Below are positions 35,254 through 45,012 of a DNA stretch of 64,000 bases, piece after piece (the first letter of the stretch is position 1; every line of letters starts with the position of its first letter). Under the pieces are notes generated by a model. It worked only from the letters and a program-made list of their open reading frames with translations, made no database searches and was not told where the DNA came from. Both the position numbers and the translations under genes were made by a program. Source of the DNA: G965233625 sp965233625 (lineage in GTDB: Bacteria; Planctomycetota; Planctomycetia; Pirellulales; Pirellulaceae); NCBI GenBank assembly GCA_965233625.1, contig OZ247499.1:992001-1056000 (forward strand), given 5' to 3'.

Positions 35254-36255
35254 CTAGTATTCGCCAACCACTTCGCCGCCGTTGCGTGTGCTGAGCGAAC
35301 GCCATGTGGCGACGTTCACGGTCTCAGCGATGAAGTGGGTTGAACCGTCTGCAAATACGGTCTGCACGCCGCCTGGGTGGTAGCTGCGCGAGGTAATCGC
35401 GGCGTAAGTGATGCCCGTTGTCGTGTTGCCTTCGCGGGCGTTGGTAAAGTCAACGTCGTATTCAACGCCGCCCGTGCTGTGAAGTACACGCGTGTTCGGC
35501 GGGAAGGTCGCGGTGAAACCGCTCTGATTGGCACGACCATCCACCCATTCAGTGTGGCCGGAGTTCGTCTTGAAAGTGCCCGCATAGCCGAGGACGGTTC
35601 CTGTATTCGCAGGAACAGCCGCGTCAGCTGCTTCACCATCGCGGAAGTAAGGCGTGTAGGCCTTCACTTCCGAGAAGGCCAGCGTGTTACTGGTGCCGTC
35701 GGTGATGCTCCGCATGCCGGTTTTGCTGAACGGATACACTAGGCCGTTGCCACCCTGGCGGTTGTTGGGGTTCCAGACAAACCAGGTTCCCAGGTTCACG
35801 CCGTAACAAAGTGGGTAATGCGTCAGCGAGCCGTCGGGCCGCTCTTGATCGTTCACTTCGCTGGGGCAGATATAGGTTGGCACACGGGTCTGGGTGACCA
35901 ATGGCTGTGAGGAGTAGGGCTGAGACAAATCAACCAGATTCCGCAGATTCTGCTGTTCAAGCTGGGGGAGCAGGGAAGCGTGGATGGACCAGCCCGCATA
36001 GGTTGTATTTGAAGCTGGGATCGGGTTGATCCGGCTCGACGGCGGAAACTGGCGGTGGGCGTCGTGATAGTTGTGCAGCGCCAAGCCAATCTGCTTGAGA
36101 TTGTTTCCGCAACTTGAACGCCGGGCGGCCTCGCGCGCGGCTTGAACGGCAGGCAGCAGAAGTGCGACCAGCACGCCAATAATAGCGATAACCACAAGCA
36201 ACTCCACCAGCGTAAACGCATGACGGTGGCTCGGTTTACGGGAATAGTGCGTCAT
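35254..36255 (-). CDS. DUF1559 pseudopilin-like protein
   Basis: A 333-residue type IV pilin-like protein. After a short basic leader (MTHYSRKPSHRHA) comes the cleavage and helix motif FTLVELLVVIAIIGVLVALL, then the planctomycete DUF1559 signature (AAREAARRSSCGNNLKQIGLALHNY) and a C-terminal HPGG-x3-FADGS block. Pseudopilins of this family are abundant in Planctomycetota and may be substrates of the GspE/GspF-type system encoded at 9-12 kb. The start is ambiguous: ATG codons at 36255, 36264 and 36273 are in frame and none has a clear ribosome site. Confidence 0.88.
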   Translation of the reverse strand: MTHYSRKPSHRHAFTLVELLVVIAIIGVLVALLLPAVQAAREAARRSSCGNNLKQIGLALHNYHDAHRQFPPSSRINPIPASNTTYAGWSIHASLLPQLEQQNLRNLVDLSQPYSSQPLVTQTRVPTYICPSEVNDQERPDGSLTHYPLCYGVNLGTWFVWNPNNRQGGNGLVYPFSKTGMRSITDGTSNTLAFSEVKAYTPYFRDGEAADAAVPANTGTVLGYAGTFKTNSGHTEWVDGRANQSGFTATFPPNTRVLHSTGGVEYDVDFTNAREGNTTTGITYAAITSRSYHPGGVQTVFADGSTHFIAETVNVATWRSLSTRNGGEVVGEY

Positions 36256-36518
36256 AGCAGGCATCAAAAGCATCCGAAAGTTGGTAGGCGATGACAAGGC
36301 AGGTGCCAGGAAGCATGAAACAAACGCCCAGTTTTCAGGACGCGGCCTCTAGGCATGATATTGATATTCAATCTCGACTAAGCCGCTACGTCAACCACTG
36401 CGCCCTGCACTTTATCGGTTTTTTCGCTTGGGGAGCCTGAGGCATCACTACATGCAGTTAGTGGCGGCCGAACGCACATTGCTTTTGAAGAGAGATTCGT
36501 GCATGCAGGAATGGGACG

Positions 36519-37949
36519 CTAGAAGCCCGCCAGGGCGGACAGAATGGCCGTCACGTTGAAGTTCTGCTGCTGCAAGATACTGAGACTCGCTAGTGCGTTT
36601 GAGGAAATTGCTTGATTCTCAGCCAGAAGCAACTGCTCCGCGGTCTCGTCCACCTGATTGATGCTATCGATGGATTCCTGGGTCCGGGTGGCCAGTCCTT
36701 CGTACAAAGCAGCAGAAGAAGCGATGGTGCGGTCGCCAAATGCGTCGACCTGGGCGGCCGTTAATCTCAGTTTCGCGAGCGCTTCGTCCACCACGCGAAT
36801 GGCCTGGGAGGTGTTTCCTTCCAGGCCCGACAGATCGCCGCCGGTTCTCAACGATTCAAGCACTCCGCTGACGCCGCCCAGATTCAACGTCTGCACACTT
36901 TGGATTCCCAGGGTCGAAAGATCGCCCGTCTTGTTGCTCAGCGAAAATTGAAGTGCGTTGCTTGTATCAATCTCAATAGCGTCAAAATCGCCTGTGAATC
37001 CCGCTTCTAACTGCAAGGTAAGATGCAGCCCATTGGAAACGTAGGTGACCTGGTCGCCGTGCGTCCGGCCGTTGATCGATTGCGTGCCACTGAGCGTGGC
37101 GCCATTGATTTCGACCTCAGCGTCGGTTCCCGTCGCTACACCATTTCCATCGCCGCCGGTCACAGTAAAGGTTCCGTCGCCGACAGCCACTTCAACTGTG
37201 TTCGCACTACCGGCTTCAACCGCGGTGAAGATCAGATCATCGCCGTCAGCTTCCGCCGTTACGCCTGAAAGATGACTGTAGTCGTTGATATCCGCGGCAA
37301 CATCCGCCAGGGATGTGCCTGAGACAACGGAAAGCGAAATATTGCCCGTCGCGCCCGTAAGGGTAATGTCCGCATCATCCGTAATCTGACCGCTAGTTCC
37401 CGTATAGGTCAGCGTGGCCTGCGTGGCGGACTGAATCACCGAACCTTCAACATCTACACCGGCCGTCGTAAAAACCCGGAGGCTAGCAATCTGGCTCGTA
37501 TTGACCCCGCTGGGGCGAAAACTTGCAGAGCCGTCTAAGACACGCCGGCCGTTGATCTCGGTCGCAGCGAATCCGTTGAGGTCGTCGAGCGCAGCATCAA
37601 TCTCGGCCTGCGCCGCGGCGCGCCCGCTGCTATCGAGCACGCGGCCTTCGTCCGTGATGAGAAGATCGCGGATGGCAGTGAGCGTTGCTTCCGACTGGTC
37701 CAGCGTCAACTGCGCCTGGGCGACAAGGTCGGCCGCAGCAGATACGCGGGCGACGGTTTCGTTAATCGCAGCGAGTTCCGTTTCCAGGCTATACAACGCG
37801 ACAAATCCCGAAGGATCGTCCGCCGGGGTGTTGATCTTCTTGCCTGTTGTCAGGCGTACCGCGTTTAACGCGGCGGCGTCGTTAGCGCTGGAGATGCGCT
37901 GCAGGAACTGCTGTTGAAGGCCAGAGAGCCGGGCGCTAATTCCCCTCAT
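36519..37949 (-). CDS. Flagellin-family protein (flagellin or hook-filament junction)
   Basis: A 476-residue filament protein. The N-terminal helical domain (about 1-140) contains LTTGKKINTPADDPSGFVAL, the counterpart of the flagellin SSGLRINSAKDDAAG motif. The C-terminal helical domain (about 395-476) ends SSNALASLSILQQQNFNVTAIL. The middle 250 residues form a variable, Gly/Thr/Asp-rich domain with two flagellin hook IN-like units (VEINGATLSGTQS). Features are mixed between FliC and FlgL. AAGGA precedes the ATG. It lies 33 bp after the HD-GYP/GGDEF gene on the same strand, so the two are probably co-transcribed. Confidence 0.85.
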   Translation of the reverse strand: MRGISARLSGLQQQFLQRISSANDAAALNAVRLTTGKKINTPADDPSGFVALYSLETELAAINETVARVSAAADLVAQAQLTLDQSEATLTAIRDLLITDEGRVLDSSGRAAAQAEIDAALDDLNGFAATEINGRRVLDGSASFRPSGVNTSQIASLRVFTTAGVDVEGSVIQSATQATLTYTGTSGQITDDADITLTGATGNISLSVVSGTSLADVAADINDYSHLSGVTAEADGDDLIFTAVEAGSANTVEVAVGDGTFTVTGGDGNGVATGTDAEVEINGATLSGTQSINGRTHGDQVTYVSNGLHLTLQLEAGFTGDFDAIEIDTSNALQFSLSNKTGDLSTLGIQSVQTLNLGGVSGVLESLRTGGDLSGLEGNTSQAIRVVDEALAKLRLTAAQVDAFGDRTIASSAALYEGLATRTQESIDSINQVDETAEQLLLAENQAISSNALASLSILQQQNFNVTAILSALAGF

Positions 37950-37982
37950 CGTTTTCCTTTGTTCCCGGCGGCAAAGAAGACG

Positions 37983-40163
37983 TTACCCGGGCTTATCAAG
38001 TTCTTCGTGCGCCATCAGGTAAGACTTCAGGCTGACGAGTAATTGTCGCGCCCGTTCAATCGCGTTCGTCCGGCGCCGGTCGCGATGCCGGATGGGCCGG
38101 ATGGAAACACTGATAATGGTTGGCCGGGCGGCGCCGGGCTCTTCGCGGAATAGAAGTTCTACCAGAAACGGCGTCGAGCGGTCGCTGTTTCGTCGCAGAA
38201 GCGAGCCGCCGTCGCCATTGATTTTGATGCTCACTTTGTCTTCTTCAATGGACGCGATCTCGGCGGACTGATCGGCGACGAAACCTTTGAGCTTCTCCAC
38301 GACGATGTTGACCGGGACAGTGGTGGAAAGCGTCCGCTGCAGAAGTTCTTCCGGCTTGTTTGTCTTGAACCAGGAGAACCAGCCTGCACCGCCCTGACTT
38401 GCTGCCTCTTCGGCGCCCATGCCGGCGCCGAGCTGAACCACCATGTTCCGGCCGTTATCTTTGGCCTGCATGAGCGCGCGGTCTGCGCGGCGGAGCATCG
38501 TTTCAGCCGTGTCGCCGGCTTGCACCTCGGTGACGCCGAAGCTGGCAGTGATGCATTTGCCGCCGAGCATGGATTGGGGCGTTGAGGAAAGCTCGCGGCG
38601 TATCTGCTCGGCTCTTGAGGTGGCGGATGCGTTGTCGCAGTCAGCACACAACAACACGAATTCTTCACCGCCATAGCGTGCTACCACGTCGCCTTGCCGG
38701 GTGTGGCTATCTAGCAACGCAGCGAATTCAATCAACGCCTCGTCGCCTGCCTGGTGCCCGTAGGTGTCGTTAATCTTCTTGAAGAAATCGATGTCGGTGA
38801 TAATCAGTGCACACGGGCAGCCGTGCTCCAGGTGGGCGTCCGTGAAGCGTTCCAGCGCCCGGTCGAACTCGGCGCGGTTGGCGATTTTGGTGAGTGGGTC
38901 CTGCGTGGCTTTGACGTGCAACGTCTGAACGCGTTCTTCGAGATTGATCTCCGAGGATGCATCGTGCAGGATGAGTGCGGCGCCAAGCGTCTCACCGTTG
39001 CTACCTTTCACCGGTAGAATGTGCGCGTTGACGGAAAGATTGCGGCTCTGATCGGAAGTCAGTTCAAGCCGTTCCGAGGCCTGCATCCCGGATTCGATGC
39101 CTTGCAGCAGCGGACAGTTGTCGTAAACAACCAGTCGTCCCTCTGAATCGCGCAGGCCGACCAGCCCTGGCTCCCAGTTCTGGTCGATAACGGTTTCCGC
39201 TGCTACGCCGGTCATTCGTTCAGCCGCGCGGTTCCACAGCATGATGCGGTGCCCAGCGTCTACAAACACAACGCCGTCGTGCATACTCTCCAGCATCTTC
39301 TGCTGGAACAGCGAGTCGATCGAAGCGGGCTGCATGTTGACGGCGACGCTGCCACGCTTCCATTGCCGGTTCGCTTCGTCCGGCGAGAGTTCGCGCAGCC
39401 ACCGCCTGGCAACCCGATCTGTGAAGTTGATCTGATCCGACGAAAGCAGGTCGCAGAAATCGCGCACCATGTCCGGGTCAAACTGTTTGCCGGCACAGTC
39501 AAAGAGCTCGTTCAGCGCGCGTTCGCGGGATAATGCACGGCGGTAAACGGTGTCGGTGGTCATGCTGTCGAAGGCGTCCGCAATGGCGATCATGCGGGCG
39601 GCGACGGGCAGTTGATCCTGCTGAAGTTCAAAACCAGGCCGTTCGCCGTCGAAGTTTGCGGCTGCGTAGTGGATGGCTTCGACAATCCCTTTACTGGGCG
39701 AGCATCCCGCCAGAATCTCTAAGCCGCGTTGCCGGTGGTGTTCAATAAGCAGGTATTCGTCAGTGGTTAGCTGCCCAGGTTTCTTCAAGATAAAATCCGG
39801 CACGGCGATCTTGCCGACATCGTGTAGCAGTGCGGCGACTTCGATCACATCGATCTGATCGTCTTCCAGTCCACTGCACAGCGCCCAGGCGGAACAATTC
39901 AAAGCAACACGCAGGCAATGCGCTGCGGTTGGGGCGTGTTTGGCGCGCAACGCGGCAAACAGGCTGCTTGCTACGCCCAGCCGCACCTGGATCAGCTTAT
40001 TCTGGTGTGCGAATTCTGCACGCAGGCGGGGGTCGTCGCGCTGGCCGTGCGCATCGTCCAGCGTATCCAGCAGCGCTGACAGATCGTTGATCTGCCGCGG
40101 AGCATCGTCCGGGTTCCGGGCATCGCCAGCGGCGGGTTGATCAGTTGAGGCCGTGTTTTCCAT
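37983..40163 (-). CDS. c-di-GMP protein: HD-GYP, PAS and GGDEF domains
   Basis: A 726-residue cytoplasmic signalling protein. An HD-GYP-type phosphodiesterase domain comes first (about 80-250): LLHDVGKIAVPD and IEHHRQRGLEIL are intact, but the HHE/GYP region reads HYAAANFDGERPGF and is degenerate. A PAS domain follows (MHDGVVFVDAGHRIMLWN), then a GGDEF domain with an active GGEEF and an inhibitory RxxD site (RQGD) five residues before it. The last 130 residues are an unrecognised domain of PilZ-like position. A diguanylate cyclase role is well supported, a phosphodiesterase role is not. Start is ATG 40163; a GTG at 40169 is possible. Directly upstream of the flagellin-family gene. Confidence 0.9.
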   Translation of the reverse strand: MENTASTDQPAAGDARNPDDAPRQINDLSALLDTLDDAHGQRDDPRLRAEFAHQNKLIQVRLGVASSLFAALRAKHAPTAAHCLRVALNCSAWALCSGLEDDQIDVIEVAALLHDVGKIAVPDFILKKPGQLTTDEYLLIEHHRQRGLEILAGCSPSKGIVEAIHYAAANFDGERPGFELQQDQLPVAARMIAIADAFDSMTTDTVYRRALSRERALNELFDCAGKQFDPDMVRDFCDLLSSDQINFTDRVARRWLRELSPDEANRQWKRGSVAVNMQPASIDSLFQQKMLESMHDGVVFVDAGHRIMLWNRAAERMTGVAAETVIDQNWEPGLVGLRDSEGRLVVYDNCPLLQGIESGMQASERLELTSDQSRNLSVNAHILPVKGSNGETLGAALILHDASSEINLEERVQTLHVKATQDPLTKIANRAEFDRALERFTDAHLEHGCPCALIITDIDFFKKINDTYGHQAGDEALIEFAALLDSHTRQGDVVARYGGEEFVLLCADCDNASATSRAEQIRRELSSTPQSMLGGKCITASFGVTEVQAGDTAETMLRRADRALMQAKDNGRNMVVQLGAGMGAEEAASQGGAGWFSWFKTNKPEELLQRTLSTTVPVNIVVEKLKGFVADQSAEIASIEEDKVSIKINGDGGSLLRRNSDRSTPFLVELLFREEPGAARPTIISVSIRPIRHRDRRRTNAIERARQLLVSLKSYLMAHEELDKPG

Positions 40164-40453
40164 TTTCACAATGCAGCGGCGTACGCGGAAAGGGAGGGCG
40201 ACGGGCGAACCAGCGCAACGGGCGCCGTCGCGAGCGCAAGGCTCACTGCTGAAAGCTAGATTGCGGTTTTAGCCCGGTCAAAGAAGAGTTGCCGCAATTC
40301 ATTTGCATCACGGCAGAGAATTCCGCCGCCTAACGGTTAAGCAGACGCGGACGTTTTGCACCTGTTTCAGGCAACGTGATTGATGCTTAACATACAACCA
40401 CGACGCCAACCGTCACTTTGCCGGAACTGTCCCTAACCACCAGAGCCACTACC

Positions 40454-41317
40454 ATGCGACTGATTTCTTACCTCGACGGCGATACAGCCAGAACGGCCGT
40501 TAAAACCACTGGGGGATACGCTGACCTGAATCGCGCGGACGACAAGTTGCCCGCATGTATGCGTCAGCTCTTAGCGATGGGCGCCGCCGGGATGGAAGGC
40601 GCTGCAAAGATCGCTGCCAGCGGCGTTGCGGATGTTCAGATCGATGCTGTGAAGCTGCTGGCGCCGGTTCCTGCACCGCAGAAGATTATTTGCATCGGGT
40701 TGAATTATGCCGATCATGCGGCTGAGACCGGCGCCGAGATTCCTTCGCAGCCTGTTGTGTTCAATAAGTTTCCCACATCCGTACGCGCTCACGGCGATAA
40801 CATCGAACTGCCCGCCGTCAGCGACAAGGTGGATTACGAGGCGGAACTGGTCGCCATCATCGGAACAGGCGGGAAAAATATCCGGGAAGAAGACGCTTTG
40901 AACCATGTTGCTGGCTATACCTGCGGCCATGATGTGTCCGCCCGCGACTGGCAGAAAGGCACCCCCGGCGGACAGTGGCTGCTGGGCAAGGCGTTTGATA
41001 GCTTCGCCCCGTTTGGTCCTGAACTTGTCACGCCTGATGAAGCTGGCGACCCCGGCAATCTGAAAATTGCGTTCCGCCTCAACGGCGAGACTTTGCAGGA
41101 TTCCACCACTTCCCAGTTGATCTTCCCAGTGGCAAAGCTGATCGCGCACATTTCGCAGTGCTGCACCTTAACCCCCGGCGATGTGATCTTCACAGGTACT
41201 CCGCCCGGTGTCGGCGCGGCGAGAAAGCCCCCTATCTGGCTCAAACCGGGCGACACCGCAGAGGTGGAGATTGAGAATCTGGGCGTGCTGAAGAATCCTG
41301 TTGTCGCTGCAAGTTGA
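40454..41317 (+). CDS. Fumarylacetoacetate hydrolase family protein
   Basis: A 287-residue FAH-fold enzyme. KIICIGLNYADHAAETG opens the catalytic domain. Metal ligands fit the DYEAELVAIIG glutamates and the GYTCGHDVSARDWQ aspartate, and GDVIFTGTPPGVG is the family signature. The family cleaves carbon-carbon bonds in 2,4-diketo acids or isomerises and hydrates catechol breakdown products; the substrate here is unknown. The start is the ATG at 40454, after ACTACC. No aromatic-degradation genes are adjacent. Confidence 0.92.
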   Translation: MRLISYLDGDTARTAVKTTGGYADLNRADDKLPACMRQLLAMGAAGMEGAAKIAASGVADVQIDAVKLLAPVPAPQKIICIGLNYADHAAETGAEIPSQPVVFNKFPTSVRAHGDNIELPAVSDKVDYEAELVAIIGTGGKNIREEDALNHVAGYTCGHDVSARDWQKGTPGGQWLLGKAFDSFAPFGPELVTPDEAGDPGNLKIAFRLNGETLQDSTTSQLIFPVAKLIAHISQCCTLTPGDVIFTGTPPGVGAARKPPIWLKPGDTAEVEIENLGVLKNPVVAAS

Positions 41318-41471
41318 TACGCAGCAGTCACTTGCGACGTTACATGCAGGAAAACAGCCTAGCCGCGGCGCCCGCCGGCCCCGTATAATCGGGGCACTAC
41401 ATACATCACTTCGCAGAACGCCTGTTTTTATTCCGGGATGGGGCGTCCTGCGGCAGAGGAAGTGCGCCGCC

Positions 41472-42812
41472 ATGAAAAATATTATCTCCGCCATGCTGGC
41501 GGTTTTCGTCCTGTTTTGTGTTGCCAGCTCCGCGGCACAGGCAAAGCCTTCCAGCGACGCGGTGACGTTGCTGGTGCCGGGGATGAAATACAACCTGAAG
41601 AGCGCCGACATGGTATGGGGCCAGCCAGACACAACCAGGCAATATGGCGAAGCGAAGTGGTCGGGGATGATCGGCCAATTGCAACACGACGGTGAGGTCT
41701 TCGGCGGGGTTGTCCGGCCGGAAGGCGCCGAGATCGAACTGCCCCGGCACCTCGATAAGACTGGCGCCGAGAGCAACCGTTATAAGGCATCGCTGTTTGC
41801 ACTGGAGTTTTCCGAAGCGGCCAATGTCGACGGCATCGCGATGAAGACGCTGGAACTGGCCGCCACGTTGCAGGCGTTGCAGCGTTACACCGGCTGTAAA
41901 AAATTCCGCATCGTCGCGTTTAGTGCCGGCGGGGTCATCACGCGGGCTTATCTGCAAAACGCACTACCGCTGATCAAGTACCGGGGCGAAGTGGAGCAGC
42001 TTATCACCATCGCAACGCCCCACATGGGCAGCATGAAGGCGGAACATTTCGGCGACTTCCTGGGCACGCGTGCAAGCTCATTGAAACCCAGCAGCCCGCT
42101 CATTAAGCGGCTGAACGATAAGCTGGATTTACCTGCCGGCGTCAACTACGCGTCGATCATTGTCCGCGGCCGGCGGATTGGCTCTCGTGGGCTACACAAC
42201 CGCGCCGAAAAACACCTTGGATCGTACGTAGATCAGCCGCAGATTGCGCGTCTGCCCCTGGATTATCAGAAGGGTTACGACCAGGTGGTGAACGTGTGGA
42301 GTCAGAACCTGTCACTCACCCGCGCAGGGCGCCGCTATCAGCAAAGCACCGGGCGACCCATTCAATACATCGTGGCGCGTGTAGATGACCCTAGCCCCCG
42401 CGACTGGTGCTACCTGGAGCCAACCGTGCATGAAGTCGCCGCCAGCAGCCCGGAGGTGACACAACTTGTCAGTCAGATGTTGGGTGAGCGGGAATTCTGG
42501 ACCGGCCTTTCGTCCCGCACGCGGCACAGCTGGCAGGCTCAACAGACAGAACTCTGCGTTACATGCGTGTTAGAAGATGCAATGGCCAGAAAGCACAGCT
42601 GGTGCGAAGTCCAGGATACCAAGCTGGAAACGATTAACCTGAAAACACTCACCGACGGCCGCATTCGGGCTGACTTTACCGGCAGCGCAACGGCGTGCTG
42701 GCGCGTGCCGCCCTATCTCAATGCATCGAATAAAATCTCAGGCAGCGTGACCTTCAAGCTCGATAAGTACGGGCGTTGTGTCAGCGCCAATCACACATCG
42801 AAGGTTGAATAG
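41472..42812 (+). CDS. Exported alpha/beta-hydrolase (lipase-like)
   Basis: A 446-residue protein with a Sec signal peptide (IISAMLAVFVLFCVASSAAQA). The hydrolase half starts LLVPGMKYNLKSADMVWG. The nucleophile elbow is AFSAGGVITRAYL, where the first glycine of GxSxG is replaced by alanine, and ITIATPHMGS is typical of lipases of the PGAP1/LCAT type. A C-terminal region of about 110 residues has four cysteines that could form disulfides. It may act on lipids or esters outside the cytoplasm. A TATAAT at 41384-41389 lies upstream, but no matching -35 was found. Confidence 0.75.
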   Translation: MKNIISAMLAVFVLFCVASSAAQAKPSSDAVTLLVPGMKYNLKSADMVWGQPDTTRQYGEAKWSGMIGQLQHDGEVFGGVVRPEGAEIELPRHLDKTGAESNRYKASLFALEFSEAANVDGIAMKTLELAATLQALQRYTGCKKFRIVAFSAGGVITRAYLQNALPLIKYRGEVEQLITIATPHMGSMKAEHFGDFLGTRASSLKPSSPLIKRLNDKLDLPAGVNYASIIVRGRRIGSRGLHNRAEKHLGSYVDQPQIARLPLDYQKGYDQVVNVWSQNLSLTRAGRRYQQSTGRPIQYIVARVDDPSPRDWCYLEPTVHEVAASSPEVTQLVSQMLGEREFWTGLSSRTRHSWQAQQTELCVTCVLEDAMARKHSWCEVQDTKLETINLKTLTDGRIRADFTGSATACWRVPPYLNASNKISGSVTFKLDKYGRCVSANHTSKVE

Positions 42813-42835
42813 CGGGACGAACCCGCGGCAACAGT

Positions 42836-44395
42836 TCAGTCTTTATCCTGCGCCAGCGCATCGCTGCCATGCAGACGGTGCGTCACGTTAACAAACGTAC
42901 CTGCCACATCGTGATCGGGCTTGCCGAGATCGTTCGGGTGGCTCCAGTAGTAGTTGCGGTTCTCAAGCAGCGGGATATCTGCAGCGAAGTATTCGCGGAA
43001 GATCAGCCGGAAAGTATTCACAGGGCTGATGTCGGCAGCAACGATTTCTTTCCCTTCGCGACCGGGCAGCAGAAAGGCTGAGATGATGCCGCTGCGCTGG
43101 TTCATCTGCGAAAGCTGACTCTTGTCCGCATCGCCTTCGTATCGCAGTTCCGGGCCTTCGTCGGATTGAATGACGATGATCGCGCGGCGTTCGCTGCGTG
43201 CGAGAATCACGTCTATCGTTTCCAGGATCCGGCGGTTGGTGTATATCAGCTGATTCACGTAGTTCTGGCGGTCCGTTCTACTTTCAGCCAGTTTTCGCGT
43301 CATCCTTGTACCATCGCGGTCAAACTTCCACGGCTCGTGCGGGGTGACAAAATGTGCGTAGGCGAAGGTGGGCCCTTCATCTGCCGGAATGTTCTGCAAC
43401 AGCGTGAATTTGTCGAGTACGCGACGGGCGTTGCTACGGGTGCCGATCCAAGGGTATAGCGGTGTGAATTGCAGAATAATGTCGGTGTATTCCGTCGGCG
43501 CCGGCGAGAAAACGTAGTTTTCGTCGGCATGCGGATTCCAACGGATACCGTCCAGCAGCCCGCCCAGATGATGGTAGCGGTAACCTTGTTGCTGAAGCAG
43601 TTCTCCGGCGCGATGGTGCAACAGCAGGTTCATATAGTGCGATTTCGGCGCGATCGCTTCATGGTGATAACGCATGTTCAACGCGGAAGACATGCTGATA
43701 TCGGTCTTGGGGTAATTGGCAAAACTACGCTGGGCCACGGTAAAGCCACGTGATTCCAGTTCGCGTAGAAACGGCCCGTTATCGAACTCAAACTGCTCGC
43801 GCAGCGTGCTTTCGCTGCCATAGCGGTCAAACACCAGGTAATAGATATCACGCGGTTCTTCTGGTTTGTGTAAGACAATGTTTTCTGGTTGCGGCGCGGA
43901 TGCGGCTGTCCATTCGATTTGATGAGGCTGACGGGCGGTGGCGATGCAGAGCATTACCAGTGGACCAGCCACTGCGACGCCGCCGAAAAGATTTGCAAAC
44001 CGGGTGAATTGCGCGTCGTCTTCGCGCGGCCGGCGTAGCCAGAGAATGCCCGCCACCACAATCGCAAACCACAATGCCAGTAGCCCCAGCGGCGGCAGCA
44101 ACGGCAACGACGCGAGTTGCAGCAATTCGTTGATCTTGCCCGTATACCAGAAGGAAAACGTCAGCATTACCAGCCAACTTGCCCCCAGCGCCGCACGCTG
44201 CCATTGTTTGAAAACGAAGCGTCTTAGCAACAACAGCGCTACGCCTGCATAGCTCATTGAAATCGCCGCCACCAAGGCGAATTCCCACAACATCACTCCG
44301 CCGGGATTGTGGGAGCACAGTGCAAGCGGCGGAAAGCACGCCAGCAGAAACGGATGCAGTGGAAGCTTGTCAAAGTGGGAGGCGACGTCAGCCAT
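42836..44395 (-). CDS. Membrane-anchored sulfatase/phosphatase-superfamily protein
   Basis: A 519-residue protein. Hydrophobic segments lie at about 14-27, 35-60, 70-88, 95-117 and 135-155. A large soluble domain follows with alkaline-phosphatase-superfamily features: DIYYLVFDRYGSEST (metal-binding Asp), TDISMSSALNMRYHHEA (where the nucleophile Thr or Ser would sit), FAYAHFVTPHEPW and AIIVIQSDEGPEL. The layout resembles LtaS/phosphoglycerol-transferase-type enzymes, but the motif set is divergent (SDEG rather than SDHG). It may modify an envelope glycan or lipid. It converges on the lipase-like gene, 24 bp apart, across a short GCGGG/CCCGC hairpin. Confidence 0.75.
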   Translation of the reverse strand: MADVASHFDKLPLHPFLLACFPPLALCSHNPGGVMLWEFALVAAISMSYAGVALLLLRRFVFKQWQRAALGASWLVMLTFSFWYTGKINELLQLASLPLLPPLGLLALWFAIVVAGILWLRRPREDDAQFTRFANLFGGVAVAGPLVMLCIATARQPHQIEWTAASAPQPENIVLHKPEEPRDIYYLVFDRYGSESTLREQFEFDNGPFLRELESRGFTVAQRSFANYPKTDISMSSALNMRYHHEAIAPKSHYMNLLLHHRAGELLQQQGYRYHHLGGLLDGIRWNPHADENYVFSPAPTEYTDIILQFTPLYPWIGTRSNARRVLDKFTLLQNIPADEGPTFAYAHFVTPHEPWKFDRDGTRMTRKLAESRTDRQNYVNQLIYTNRRILETIDVILARSERRAIIVIQSDEGPELRYEGDADKSQLSQMNQRSGIISAFLLPGREGKEIVAADISPVNTFRLIFREYFAADIPLLENRNYYWSHPNDLGKPDHDVAGTFVNVTHRLHGSDALAQDKD

Positions 44396-44622
44396 GTGGC
44401 TTCTCGTTTAGTTAGCATGCAACGGCAGAGGTTCAGCGCGGCGGCAGCCCGGCTTGCAACGGGCTGCCTGAAAAGCGTAGATTGCAAACGCAGTTCAGCA
44501 GCGTGCATCCGCCCTGCACAAGTTGGATGACGCACGGGCTGCTACTACGATCGTTACACTTGGTGTAAACAGACACGTTCCGGCGTTAGTCACAGTTATC
44601 AGTTTCAACCCGCGGAAATCGG

Positions 44623-45009
44623 ATGGGCCAGCCTGCAGCACGCCTCGGCGATAATGTTCTTCAAGACGCGCCGCACTGCCACGCGCCGATTCACCCCGCG
44701 GCGCCAGTCCCCACACCGGCGCCGCATCCGGCGATGCCGCTGGCGATCATCAAGGGCGAACCCACTGTGCTCATCGGCGGCGCACCGGCGGCCCGCGTTA
44801 CCGATACGACGGCGCCGTGCACCCTTGCCAGCTGTGTGCCGGGTGGACCTGGCATGATTGCCAAGGGATCGGCCACCGTGCTGATCGGCAACATGCCCGC
44901 CGCGCGGATCAACGATATGACCAGCCACGCCAGCTGCGTGGCGCCCATTCCCAGCCCGACCGGCAAAGTGCTGCCGCCCGGATGCCCCACCGTGCTGATC
45001 GGCGGGTAG
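44623..45009 (+). CDS. PAAR-repeat protein
   Basis: A 128-residue PAAR protein, the type that caps the spike of contractile injection systems. It shows the family's repeated block: TVLIGGAPAARVTDTT, TVLIGNMPAARINDMT and a third TVLIGG at the end, with three His and Cys residues that can bind the tip metal. An N-terminal Pro/His-rich insertion (HPAAPVPTPAPHP) separates the first unit. No VgrG, Hcp, sheath or baseplate gene is within the window. Three bases separate it from the next gene, a methyltransferase, so they are probably one operon. Confidence 0.88.
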   Translation: MGQPAARLGDNVLQDAPHCHAPIHPAAPVPTPAPHPAMPLAIIKGEPTVLIGGAPAARVTDTTAPCTLASCVPGGPGMIAKGSATVLIGNMPAARINDMTSHASCVAPIPSPTGKVLPPGCPTVLIGG

Positions 45010-45012
45010 GTA

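Noticed and set aside
41384..41389. Perfect TATAAT upstream of the lipase-like gene
   Set aside because: No acceptable -35 box at 15-19 bp, so I do not call a promoter there.
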